Positions 1 through 6,685 of a stretch of DNA of 6,685 nt are shown here, piece after piece. The position numbers and the translations under genes were made by a program. The DNA is taken from assembly GCA_964632495.1 (NCBI GenBank), contig CAZWDS010000126.1:1-6685 (forward strand), in the 5' to 3' direction. This stretch comes from CALKXV01 sp964632495 (lineage in GTDB: Bacteria > Pseudomonadota > Alphaproteobacteria > Rhodobacterales > Rhodobacteraceae). The notes beneath the pieces were generated by a model that was not told where the DNA came from, did no database searches, and saw only the letters and a list, made by a program, of their open reading frames with translations. The stretch's first letter is position 1; every line of letters begins with the position of its first letter.

Positions 1-14
1 GTGTGGTCTCACCT

Positions 15-48
15 CAGCCATCTTCGCAACCCGTTGCAAAGATGGCTG
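15..48. other. Near-perfect inverted repeat (hairpin)
   Basis: CAGCCATCTT (15-24) pairs perfectly with AAGATGGCTG (39-48). After one C/A mismatch (25/38), GCAAC (26-30) pairs with GTTGC (33-37), leaving a tiny loop. The whole is a 15-pair stem with a single interior mismatch. Neither strand has a T-run after the stem, so it is not a textbook intrinsic terminator. It could be a terminator of an upstream gene that relies on another mechanism, a REP-like element or a protein-binding palindrome. The structure is seen directly; its role is unknown. The remaining sequence from 1 to 148 shows no confident gene. Confidence 0.6.
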
Positions 49-148
49 TGAAAGAACTCCTAACCGACTTTAACGAGGCACGTCTTTCTAGGTGACCGCA
101 AAACGTCCCTCAGTCACATGATTGGAAGAGGGGCGAATGTTGGCGAAA

Positions 149-177
149 TGGCGGTCGGACCTGAAGCCCGACCGCCA
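149..177 (-). terminator. Intrinsic-type terminator of the peroxidase gene
   Basis: TGGCGGTCGG (149-158) and CCGACCGCCA (168-177) form a perfect 10-bp GC-rich stem with a 9-base loop. On the minus strand it begins 9 bases after the peroxidase stop codon and is followed by TTT and then CGCC, so the U-tract is short. Position and stem strength fit a terminator for the minus-strand gene; the weak T-run makes efficiency uncertain. Confidence 0.65.
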
Positions 178-186
178 GCCTGTGCA

Positions 187-1605
187 CTATGGTTGCGCCC
201 AAGCAAGCATGTTTCCGATTCCATCTAAGCGTTCGTCATCCGCCACGGTTCGGTCGGGAGACCAGCTTCGATCTGTTCCAAGCCAAGACTCTTCATCGCC
301 TTCCAAAAGTCCAATCAGGACTTCTGCCACAAGAGTGGCCCCCGCAGGGCCAAGACCCTCGGCAGGCTCAAACGAGCCGTTTGCTGCTTCTCGTCCAATC
401 ACCTCGGCCTCGGTCAAGAAGTAAAGCCAGAGCGGTGTGCCTGCCGTCAAAGCGCCACCCGTGGCCGTGGCGACCGCCGCGCTGACCGCATCTATTTCAG
501 CTTCGGGGCGTCCTACGGCGCTGGCAAAAGATTCGCCGGACGGCAGAAGGAAGCTTTGACCGCGAAGCAAGTTTCGGGTCGCGAGTGATGTCTCACCGGA
601 CGAGATGAACGGTAGATCAAGCAGCGTCGAGGCAAGCTGTGTGTCCATCCTTTGCGCGTTTTCGACCGTACGACCAAGAAGCGTGAAAAAGATTTCATGC
701 ATGTCGACCACGGCAGATGGTCCGGGAACAGGCGTGAAACCACCCCCAAGACTTGGACCAAAGAGCGCTAAGGGGGACCCTCCGGTTTGGGTTTGAATGT
801 TTTGCGGAACCATAGAGTGTCCGAAACGGAAGCCGGCGACCGAGAACTCGACCGGGATGAAAAGCGTTTCGGGTTTGTAATATTGCCGACCCTGCGAAAG
901 AACCCGATTGACCACACCTTGCCCGCACATCGCGACAAGGAAGTCGTGCACGACGTTCCACTGATAGTGCCAAGTCGTCTCGCGCCGGGCGCGCTCGTAC
1001 AGGTCATGTTCCGTCGGAGCGTTTGCCTCGCTGGCGATACGATCGACCATCTTGTTGTGCACCCGGATCATGGCCAAATGAATCTGACTGATGATCCGGT
1101 TTTCGTCATTTCTGGGATCTCCGATCAGGGCGACATCCCCAACCCGCGGCACATCCGAGGCCGCTTCAGCGTGCCCGCCTGTATCTGCGCCGGTCACAAG
1201 CTTAACCCCTGCGAACGCATCTTGGTTGTGGTAGAAGAACGGGCTTGCCTCTGGGCCACCGCCATAGATGGAATCAAGGTCAAGCGCGGGCGTCCGCACA
1301 TTTTCGATACTTTGCGCATTGTTGGTCTGCTCAAAGCTTGAACTGACATCGAGTGTAATGTCATGGTCGACGAACTGTCCGAAGAAAACCATGCCGACCG
1401 AGACGCTGGTCGTGCGCGCGTTTCCGGTGCCGCCATCCATCGGGCCATCTTTGGCGCCGACCTGTCTAAGCGTGTCGGGATCGCTGTAAAGCGGTGCCAA
1501 ATCGCTGCATAACCGCCCGAAGCGATCTCCCGGTTGATGGTAATGTCCGACGCGACAATAGGCATCAAGACCGCCAAGCGTATTCAATCCATGGTGGGAA
1601 GGCAT
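187..1605 (-). CDS. Animal-type haem peroxidase (myeloperoxidase/peroxinectin superfamily), bacterial
   Basis: A 472-residue haem peroxidase expected to use H2O2 to oxidise halides, thiocyanate or organic substrates. The family's active site can be read: GQFVDHD at 76-82 supplies Gln77, Asp80 (possible haem ester), distal His81 and calcium ligand Asp82. Thr105, Asp109 and Asp111 of the LDLDSIYG loop complete the calcium site. GDPRNDEN at 162-169 gives catalytic Arg165 and Glu168 (possible second haem ester). FRFGHSM has proximal His263, and Asn345 fits its hydrogen-bond partner. These correspond, from memory of the family, to myeloperoxidase Gln91/Asp94/His95/Asp96, Arg239/Glu242, His336 and Asn421. 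The C-terminal SWLGTDRSWSP region resembles other solo bacterial members. No signal peptide, membrane segment or RTX repeats are visible, so location is unclear. The ATG start has an AGGGAG ribosome site 8 bases upstream. It is divergent from the MFS gene. Family is certain; physiological substrate is unknown. Confidence 0.93.
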   Translation of the reverse strand: MPSHHGLNTLGGLDAYCRVGHYHQPGDRFGRLCSDLAPLYSDPDTLRQVGAKDGPMDGGTGNARTTSVSVGMVFFGQFVDHDITLDVSSSFEQTNNAQSIENVRTPALDLDSIYGGGPEASPFFYHNQDAFAGVKLVTGADTGGHAEAASDVPRVGDVALIGDPRNDENRIISQIHLAMIRVHNKMVDRIASEANAPTEHDLYERARRETTWHYQWNVVHDFLVAMCGQGVVNRVLSQGRQYYKPETLFIPVEFSVAGFRFGHSMVPQNIQTQTGGSPLALFGPSLGGGFTPVPGPSAVVDMHEIFFTLLGRTVENAQRMDTQLASTLLDLPFISSGETSLATRNLLRGQSFLLPSGESFASAVGRPEAEIDAVSAAVATATGGALTAGTPLWLYFLTEAEVIGREAANGSFEPAEGLGPAGATLVAEVLIGLLEGDEESWLGTDRSWSPDRTVADDERLDGIGNMLAWAQP

Positions 1606-1613
1606 TTGGGAAA

Positions 1614-1619
1614 CTCCCT
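1614..1619 (-). promoter_or_regulatory. Ribosome binding site of the peroxidase gene
   Basis: On the minus strand AGGGAG lies 8 bases before the ATG at 1605, a good Shine-Dalgarno match at a workable spacing. It supports the chosen start. It is the only strong ribosome site among the three complete genes in this window. Confidence 0.7.
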
Positions 1620-1668
1620 ATATAAAAATGTATTTTTTAAAAAAAATTCAGAAAATATTTGAAAAATA
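1620..1668 (-). promoter_or_regulatory. AT-rich upstream region, likely promoter of the peroxidase gene
   Basis: Only 5 of 49 bases are G or C, in sharp contrast to the flanking GC-richer DNA. The block sits immediately upstream of the peroxidase ribosome site and includes runs of A and T and TATATA-like steps. This composition fits a promoter with an UP-like element, or a target for a xenogeneic silencer of the kind that binds AT-rich DNA. No convincing -35/-10 pair can be fixed, so the exact promoter is not assigned. Confidence 0.4.
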
Positions 1669-1722
1669 GTGAGCTCAGTATGGTTCAGGATTTTACATTT
1701 TTCAACCAGCGTGACTGCGCGT

Positions 1723-1768
1723 CGGCGTAAATCGCCGGTCTGCACCGAAGACGCGCTCCCAAAGCGCG
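1723..1768. repeat. Two small inverted repeats in the divergent intergenic region
   Basis: CGGCG-TAAAT-CGCCG (1723-1737) and CGCGCT-CCCAA-AGCGCG (1752-1768) are two short perfect hairpins with 5-base loops, 14 bases apart, in the gap between the divergent peroxidase and MFS genes. They may be operator-like sites or transcript structures. Short GC-rich palindromes also arise by chance, so the functional call is weak. The rest of the 273-base gap shows no gene. Confidence 0.25.
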
Positions 1769-1878
1769 CTTGCTTCAACCTCCTGAACCTTGTTCGCAAA
1801 GTCGCAGAGGATCAAGCCCGGTATGGAATGAAATCATGCGCGCTGGCAAAGGCGTCAGGCCCGCGTTAATGACGTCCC

Positions 1879-3072
1879 ATGAACCTTGCCGCCCTAAGTT
1901 TTCGCGACTTCCGCATCTATTTGATCGGCAATGTTTTCGCGTTGAACGGCTTGTGGATGCAGCGGTTAACGATTGGTTGGCTGGCTTGGGAAATGACTGG
2001 CTCTGCCAGTTTCGTCGGTTTGGTTGCTTTCATAAATTTTGCACCCACAATTGTCGTCGGGCCATTCTTCGGTGTGCTGGTTGATCGCATCAGGATAAGG
2101 CGCGCTGCGATGATGACGCAGTCGTTTTTGTGCGGTTTGGCGTTGATCCTATTTTTCAGTTTTTCTGCGGGGCTTTTGGGGCCAGCCTTGCTTGCGGTTC
2201 TGTCGGGCATGCTTGGGATCGCTGCGGCGGCCCATAATCCGATCCGAATGTCCCTTGCGCCGCGTCTTGTCGACCGTTCAGCGATTGCGTCAGTTATCAG
2301 TTTGACGGCCATCAACTTCAATCTGGCGCGCTTGAGCGGCCCTGCTTTGGCTGGCTGGTTGATTTCGTCTTGGGGCGTTGGTGTTTCGCTCTTGCTTCAG
2401 GCGATATTCTATTTGCCGTTCATTCTGGCTTTGTCGCTGTTGCAACCGCGTGAACGCATCCGAAACATTACCAAAAACGCGCCGTTCTTTCAGGACATGG
2501 CGCGTGGTATTCGTCACGTGCAGCAGACCACTTTGATCCGCCAGGCTTTTCTGATCACTGGTGTAGGGGCGTTCATTTCCCGCGGTGTGCTAGAGATCTT
2601 GCCTGTCATTGCCGACGGCAGTTTTGGTCGCGGTGCAACCGGACTTGGTTTGCTGACCGCAGCGGCGGGGTTTGGCGCGTTGATCGCGGGGATTTCTAAG
2701 GCCGTTGCACCGGGACAGAAAGGTGGTCGGCTGCCGCGAATTGCCTTAATGTCGGCTGTTCTGGGGATCGCATTGGTCCCCCTCATTGGGGTCTCAAACG
2801 CGTGGTCCCTTACGCTGCTTCTTGTCGCCTGTCTTGGTTTTGCGGCGACGATGGCAGGTGTTTCGATGCAAACGGCCATCCAGATCGACTTGGAGGATGA
2901 GCTTCGCGGGCGGGTTATGAGCCTCTGGGTCTTGGCCGGAATCGGTTCTGCAGCTTGCGGAGCAGTTTTCATTGGAGTTTTGGCAGATTTCGCGGGTCTT
3001 TCATCCGCATTGATTGGGATAGGGAGTCTGGGTTTCTTATTTCTAGCCAACTACGTCCGCCGGATCTGGTAG
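1879..3072 (+). CDS. MFS transporter, EntS/MFS_3-type exporter
   Basis: A 397-residue inner-membrane protein of the major facilitator superfamily, probably a proton-driven exporter of a small molecule; the substrate cannot be read from sequence. About 12 hydrophobic segments are visible (roughly 12-36, 44-68, 78-96, 100-120, 137-160, 166-188, 222-243, 254-272, 286-305, 308-330, 347-369, 373-392), split 6+6 by a charged cytoplasmic loop near 189-220. The loop between segments 2 and 3 carries motif A as GVLVDRIRIRR (65-75). The N-terminal WMQRLTIGWLAWEMTGSA and the RGRVMSLW motif (343-350) are typical of the enterobactin-exporter-like MFS_3 branch, and the length is usual for it. An in-frame TGA at 1870-1872 rules out a longer protein, and the next Met lies inside helix 1, so ATG 1879 is the start although no clear ribosome site precedes it. 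It is divergent from the peroxidase. No siderophore genes are nearby, so a siderophore role is not supported. Confidence 0.9.
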   Translation: MNLAALSFRDFRIYLIGNVFALNGLWMQRLTIGWLAWEMTGSASFVGLVAFINFAPTIVVGPFFGVLVDRIRIRRAAMMTQSFLCGLALILFFSFSAGLLGPALLAVLSGMLGIAAAAHNPIRMSLAPRLVDRSAIASVISLTAINFNLARLSGPALAGWLISSWGVGVSLLLQAIFYLPFILALSLLQPRERIRNITKNAPFFQDMARGIRHVQQTTLIRQAFLITGVGAFISRGVLEILPVIADGSFGRGATGLGLLTAAAGFGALIAGISKAVAPGQKGGRLPRIALMSAVLGIALVPLIGVSNAWSLTLLLVACLGFAATMAGVSMQTAIQIDLEDELRGRVMSLWVLAGIGSAACGAVFIGVLADFAGLSSALIGIGSLGFLFLANYVRRIW

Positions 3073-3338
3073 CCGTAACGCGCGCGGCGATATCTGTCCT
3101 GAAGTCTCGAAAATATCCGCCTTTAACAGGGCGTTGATGGATCGATTGCAGTGATCTTACGTCCATGATGAATGGAACGGTCTTGCCTAAAGCGGAAAAT
3201 CTGTGCTGCTCAACGCGTCAAGCTTTCCGGGCCATTTTTGTCATTCGCAGAAGTGTCAGGAAACCATTGTGTGACGAATAACTAGAAATTCATGTTTTCG
3301 CTTCAGGGTCTGCGAAACCCAAATAGTGAGAATCCTTC
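3073..3338. other. Intergenic region between MFS and chemoreceptor genes
   Basis: No gene is recognised in these 266 bases. No convincing terminator for the MFS gene was found; the only candidate, a 4-bp CGCC/GGCG pairing near 3118-3133, is too weak. A 6-bp TTTCGC/GCGAAA inverted repeat (3296-3301 and 3312-3317) lies 21 bases before the chemoreceptor start and could form a leader hairpin. The region must hold the chemoreceptor promoter, but no sigma-70 or flagellar sigma-28 site could be matched reliably. Confidence 0.4.
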
Positions 3339-6323
3339 ATGGCTCTTTTTCGTTCTGCTCGTATTGGTCACAAACTGGCCGGCGTTTCCTGTGGCCTCAT
3401 TGTGATGGCAATCTTCGCAACTTCGGCGATTAGCTTCGTGAATGCGCGCAACACGTTGCTTGAGCAGTCAGAGGCGAAACTGCAAGCGATCATCAGCCTG
3501 CAAGCGGAACGTGTTTCTGACTTTTTTTCAAACCTCGATCGGGACCTTACCTTGCGATCGCAGGATTATGTGGTGGCCGAAGCGCTTTCGGCTTTCTCAA
3601 GCGCCTTTGCAGAATATACCAACCCATTAGATGAACTTCAGCGCATTTACATCCACGACAACCCGCATCCCAATGGCGAAAAAGACGCTTTGGTGTCGAC
3701 AGGGACCGGCAGCAGCTATGATCGGACCCATACACAGTACCACCCGTATTTCGACGCTTTGCAAAACGCTGCGGGTTACTATGATGTTTTTCTCTTCGAT
3801 ACAGACGGCAACCTTGTTTACAGCGTCTTTAAAGAGCTTGACTACGCAACAAATCTACTGACCGGCGAATGGGCCGACACGGGTCTCGGGCGCGTTTTTA
3901 AGCAAGCCAACGCGACCTCAAAGGATGACCCCACGGTTTTCGACGACTTTGCGCCTTACGGTCCAAGTTACGGGGCTGCGGCGGCCTTCTTTGCGCGACC
4001 TGTCTTCAATGGTGTGGGCGAACGGATTGGTGTTTTGGCGTTCCAGGCTCCGATTGATGCGATCAACGACATGATGTCCAGCATCGACGGTGTGTCCGGT
4101 GTTCGCGACGCGCTTTTGGTAGGCAGTGACGGTCTTCAAAGAAACGACTCCAAGCACACAGAAGAAGACGACGTGCTTAAGACACGGATTGTCGCAGAGT
4201 ACATCTCTGATGGCATCGCTGGTGGCTCTGGGTTCTTACAGGGCTCGACTGAGGCTGGGGAAGATCTTTTGATTTCCTATCGTCCGATCGAGCTTTTTGG
4301 AGAGAGATGGGTTGTCGTCGCGAATAGTACGACAACCGAATTGGTTAAAAATGTTTCGACTGCCATGTGGAATGCCGCACTTGTGGCGTGTTTGGCAATT
4401 TTCGTGGCCATGGTGGTTATGTTGAGATTCTCACGCAGTGTTAGCCAGCCGCTAATTTTTCTATCGAAAGCCCTTGAATCTATCGCAAAAAAGGATTTCG
4501 ACATAGAAGTTCCCGCGCGGCAACGGGGTGATGAAATTGGTCACATAGCTGCTTCCGTTGAGGCTTTCCGAATCAAGCTAAGGATCGCCGAAGAAAATGC
4601 GATTGAGATCGCGGCGAAAAGTACCGCCTTCGAAGTGTCTGGCGCAGCGTTGTTGATCACGGATCGGGACTTCAAGATCCGGCAAGTAAATTCCGCCCTT
4701 ACCAAGATGATGCGCAATCGAGCAGATGATTTCCGCACCATGATAAAAGACTTTGACCCGGATGACTTGATTGGAAAGAGCATGGACGCTTTTCATGTGG
4801 ATCCGAGTAAGGCACGTATACGTTTGGCTAACATTGAAAATCTGCCCTTTAAGACGAAAATCGCTATCGGTGAGGCATATGTTGGTCTTCTCGTTGATAG
4901 CATTTTGGACGAGTCGGGTGAGTTGATCGGCTACGTGTTGGATTGGAAAGACCAAACCTACCAAATGCAAGATCAGGTCATCATGGACGCAATCGATAAT
5001 GGTCAAGGCCGCGTCGAACTTTCGCTGGACGGAACTGTAAAAAGCGCCAATCGCACATTTGCGACATGGCTCAACACGGACGCAGCAGATCTGGTCGATG
5101 TAGACTTGAAAGGGTCTCTGTGCCGAGAAACCGAAGATCCAGAAAAACAGGACCTCTGGGATGAAGCCAAAGAAGGAAGCGGCGCGTTCGACCGCTTTCA
5201 ACTGACTTTCCGTGGATCAGACATTACCATCGACGGTTGCCTTGCCCCAATTCCCGATCACAAGAAGAATACGAAAGGCTATCTGCTTCTTGGGACAGAC
5301 ATTACAAAGGAACGAAAAGCGACACTCGCGGCAGAAAATCGCCGCAATGAGATGACTAAAGCGCAAATGGAAGTCGTGGAGGCGCTTCAGTCAAGCTTGG
5401 CAAAGCTTTCCCAAGGCGATCTTACAGCCACTGTCGGCAGTGAATTTGCAGAGGACTACGAACAGTTGCGTGGCGACTATAATGAAGCACTTCAAAGTTT
5501 GCGAAGTGCGATGGCCGGCGTGCTTGAAGCAACAACCTCTATTCACAGCGATGCCCAAGAGGTGCGCTCGGCTACGGCCGAATTGTCGAAGAGGACAGAA
5601 AATCAGGCCGCAACACTCGAAGAGACGTCCGCTGCCCTCACAGAACTCACCGTATCGGTCCAATCAACTTCGGAAGGCGCGGCGAAAGCATCGCAAGTCG
5701 TGGGTGACGCACATAAGAATGCGGAGGAAAGCGGAGAGGTCGTGCGTACTGCAGTTGCCGCCATGGAGGAAATCGAAACCTCTTCAAAATCGATTTCAAG
5801 CATTATTACTGTTATCGACGACATTGCGTTTCAAACCAATTTGCTGGCGCTCAACGCGGGTGTGGAAGCCGCTCGCGCAGGTGATGCCGGTCGTGGTTTC
5901 GCTGTCGTGGCATCGGAAGTGCGCGCGCTTGCACAACGTGCATCTGAGGCTGCGGGAGAAATTTCAGAACTTATCAACTCCTCCGGCCAGCAGGTGCAGA
6001 AAGGCGCAACGCTTGTTCAAAAGGCTGGCTCGGCGCTCACGGAAATTATCTCATCTGTTCAAGATATTTCAGTGCATGTTTCGTCAATCGCTAAATCTGC
6101 AAAGGAACAATCTGTCGGAATTTCGGAAATAAACGATGCGATAGCCGATTTGGACACAGCAACCCAGCTCAATGCAGCGATGGTTGAAGAGACAACCGCA
6201 ACCAGCGAGAGCTTAAATGCTCAATCTGAGGTTCTATCTCAGACAACTTCGAATTTCATTACTGACAGCGGTATTGCTAGCGCTGCTTCCACACCTGAGA
6301 TTGGATTGAAAAGTGCGAGTTGA
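3339..6323 (+). CDS. Methyl-accepting chemotaxis protein (Cache-HAMP-PAS-PAS-HAMP-MA)
   Basis: A 994-residue inner-membrane chemoreceptor that would control the CheA kinase through CheW. Helix 1 spans about 15-35. A periplasmic domain (38-340) resembles a double Cache ligand sensor, with YYDVFLFDTDGNLVYSV (147-163) and FFARPVFNGVGERIGVLAF (217-235). Helix 2 is at about 343-363 and HAMP at 364-415. Two PAS-like domains follow: about 428-540 (ALLITDRDFKIRQVN; ending LDWKDQT) and 548-657 (LSLDGTVKSANRTF; ending LLLGTDITKE). A second HAMP-like segment (680-727, KLSQGDLTATV) leads into the signalling hairpin, with its conserved tip at about 826-860 (AFQTNLLALNAGVEAARAG). Methylation-type sites fit at Glu761/Glu762 and Glu950/Glu951. 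The C-terminus has no CheR-docking pentapeptide. In-frame TAG and TGA at 3324-3329 fix the ATG start; its ribosome site is weak (GTGAG). Ligand unknown; family certain. No che genes are in view. Confidence 0.95.
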   Translation: MALFRSARIGHKLAGVSCGLIVMAIFATSAISFVNARNTLLEQSEAKLQAIISLQAERVSDFFSNLDRDLTLRSQDYVVAEALSAFSSAFAEYTNPLDELQRIYIHDNPHPNGEKDALVSTGTGSSYDRTHTQYHPYFDALQNAAGYYDVFLFDTDGNLVYSVFKELDYATNLLTGEWADTGLGRVFKQANATSKDDPTVFDDFAPYGPSYGAAAAFFARPVFNGVGERIGVLAFQAPIDAINDMMSSIDGVSGVRDALLVGSDGLQRNDSKHTEEDDVLKTRIVAEYISDGIAGGSGFLQGSTEAGEDLLISYRPIELFGERWVVVANSTTTELVKNVSTAMWNAALVACLAIFVAMVVMLRFSRSVSQPLIFLSKALESIAKKDFDIEVPARQRGDEIGHIAASVEAFRIKLRIAEENAIEIAAKSTAFEVSGAALLITDRDFKIRQVNSALTKMMRNRADDFRTMIKDFDPDDLIGKSMDAFHVDPSKARIRLANIENLPFKTKIAIGEAYVGLLVDSILDESGELIGYVLDWKDQTYQMQDQVIMDAIDNGQGRVELSLDGTVKSANRTFATWLNTDAADLVDVDLKGSLCRETEDPEKQDLWDEAKEGSGAFDRFQLTFRGSDITIDGCLAPIPDHKKNTKGYLLLGTDITKERKATLAAENRRNEMTKAQMEVVEALQSSLAKLSQGDLTATVGSEFAEDYEQLRGDYNEALQSLRSAMAGVLEATTSIHSDAQEVRSATAELSKRTENQAATLEETSAALTELTVSVQSTSEGAAKASQVVGDAHKNAEESGEVVRTAVAAMEEIETSSKSISSIITVIDDIAFQTNLLALNAGVEAARAGDAGRGFAVVASEVRALAQRASEAAGEISELINSSGQQVQKGATLVQKAGSALTEIISSVQDISVHVSSIAKSAKEQSVGISEINDAIADLDTATQLNAAMVEETTATSESLNAQSEVLSQTTSNFITDSGIASAASTPEIGLKSAS

Positions 6324-6334
6324 GGTATTGATTT

Positions 6335-6366
6335 TGACCTGACTGAGCCCCTAGGTTCCTAGACAG
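6335..6366 (-). repeat. Probable terminal inverted repeat of an IS3-family element (one end)
   Basis: The plus strand reads TGACCTGACTGAGCCCC followed by TAGGTTCCTAGACAG, placed directly after the end of the transposase remnant. A TGA-starting, CCCC-containing end just past orfB is what IS3-family elements show. The exact boundary could be TGA at 6335 or TGA at 6340, and the opposite end is outside the window, so it cannot be confirmed by matching. It starts 11 bases after the chemoreceptor stop. Confidence 0.5.
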
Positions 6367-6367
6367 C

Positions 6368-6685
6368 TTACCGGTTCACATCGCACTGGTTGTTTTCGAA
6401 GTCTACGGACGACAGCACACCGTTTCTGATATGTTAGCGTTTCAGAACACTGAGATCCGGTCCAAGGCGAATTAGCCGCCTTGCTTGCGGATCTTTTAGG
6501 TTCGGTGACGTGTGCGTTCGCGTTTCAGCAAGGTAAAGAAGCGTTCGGCGACCGCGTTGTTATGACAATATCCACACCTGCTCATTGAATGTTCGATATT
6601 GTGGGCGCGTGGAAATGCAGCCCGGTCTCTGCTTGAGCAATGCGCCCCGTGGCCGGCGTGAATCATGACGCGAGGCCTTGGCTTT
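6368..6685 (-). pseudogene. Decayed IS3-family transposase (OrfB, DDE integrase core), C-terminal part
   Basis: Read on the minus strand from the right edge, the first frame gives KPRPRVMIHAGHGAHCSS, then SRDRAAFPRAHNIEHSMSRC and NNAVAERFFTLLKRER, the recognisable end of an IS3 OrfB (family form: HSDxGSQY, MSRRGNCxDNAVAESFFxxLKRE). The Glu of the DDE triad remains in AERFF, but the second Asp (HSD) is Gly here; exactly 35 residues separate the two positions, as in the family D(35)E spacing. A frameshift produces a stop at 6496-6498. In the shifted frame the match resumes (TYKDPQAR, then HIRNGVLSSVDFENNQ), interrupted by another stop at 6434-6436 and ending at TAA 6368-6370. The lost catalytic Asp, frameshift and internal stop make it inactive. 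The N-terminal part and OrfA lie beyond the window if they still exist. Confidence 0.85.

Noticed and set aside
1..21. Minus-strand ATG at 21 starting a gene that leaves the left edge
   Set aside because: Only seven codons are visible and no ribosome site lies at a suitable distance; the ATG is buried in the hairpin.
787..1341. Plus-strand open frame of 184 codons inside the peroxidase gene
   Set aside because: It lies antisense to a gene with clear family motifs, and its translation shows no recognisable domain.
1669..1869. Small 66-codon plus-strand frame in the divergent intergenic region
   Set aside because: No ribosome site and no recognised motif; it overlaps other frames of similar quality on both strands.
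3188..3214. Flagellar sigma-28-like promoter upstream of the chemoreceptor
   Set aside because: TAAAGCGG is followed at 11 bases by TGCTCAAC, which matches the GCCGATAA-type -10 element at only about two positions.
4578..5201. Minus-strand open frame of 207 codons inside the chemoreceptor gene
   Set aside because: It is antisense to the PAS-coding part of the receptor and its protein resembles nothing recognised.
5440..6132. Plus-strand 230-codon frame overlapping the chemoreceptor signalling domain
   Set aside because: It is an out-of-frame, Arg- and Gln-rich shadow of the conserved signalling hairpin.
1..6685. CRISPR array, tRNA, rRNA, riboswitch or phage attachment site
   Set aside because: No regularly spaced repeats, cloverleaf with a CCA-type end, rRNA-like sequence or known riboswitch core was seen.

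Overview
The window looks like a chromosomal accessory region of an alphaproteobacterium, most likely of the Rhodobacterales/Roseobacter group. That placement is an inference from protein style and moderate-to-high GC coding sequence, without any phylogenetic marker. Three complete genes and one decayed transposase remnant are supported.

Layout: bases 1-148 hold no confident gene, but contain a strong 34-base hairpin (15-48) and possibly the tail of an upstream gene. A minus-strand gene (187-1605) encodes a bacterial haem peroxidase of the animal (myeloperoxidase-like) superfamily with its active-site residues present; a 10-bp stem-loop terminator lies just past its stop. A 273-base divergent intergenic region (1606-1878), with a roughly 90% A+T block on the peroxidase side, separates it from a plus-strand MFS exporter of the EntS/MFS_3 type (1879-3072). 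After a 266-base gap with no recognisable gene comes a 994-residue methyl-accepting chemotaxis protein (3339-6323) with a periplasmic Cache-type sensor, HAMP, two PAS-like domains, a second HAMP and the signalling hairpin. Eleven bases after its stop begins what looks like the end of an IS3-family insertion sequence. Its transposase is read on the minus strand, enters from the right edge, and is a pseudogene.

How the parts relate: the peroxidase and the exporter are divergent and may share regulatory DNA, but nothing in the sequence proves a joint pathway. The chemoreceptor looks like a stand-alone gene: no che genes are visible. No coherent new multi-gene system is evident. The points most worth a second look are the bacterial myeloperoxidase-type enzyme without a visible export signal, the layered sensory architecture of the chemoreceptor, and the IS3 remnant that directly abuts it.
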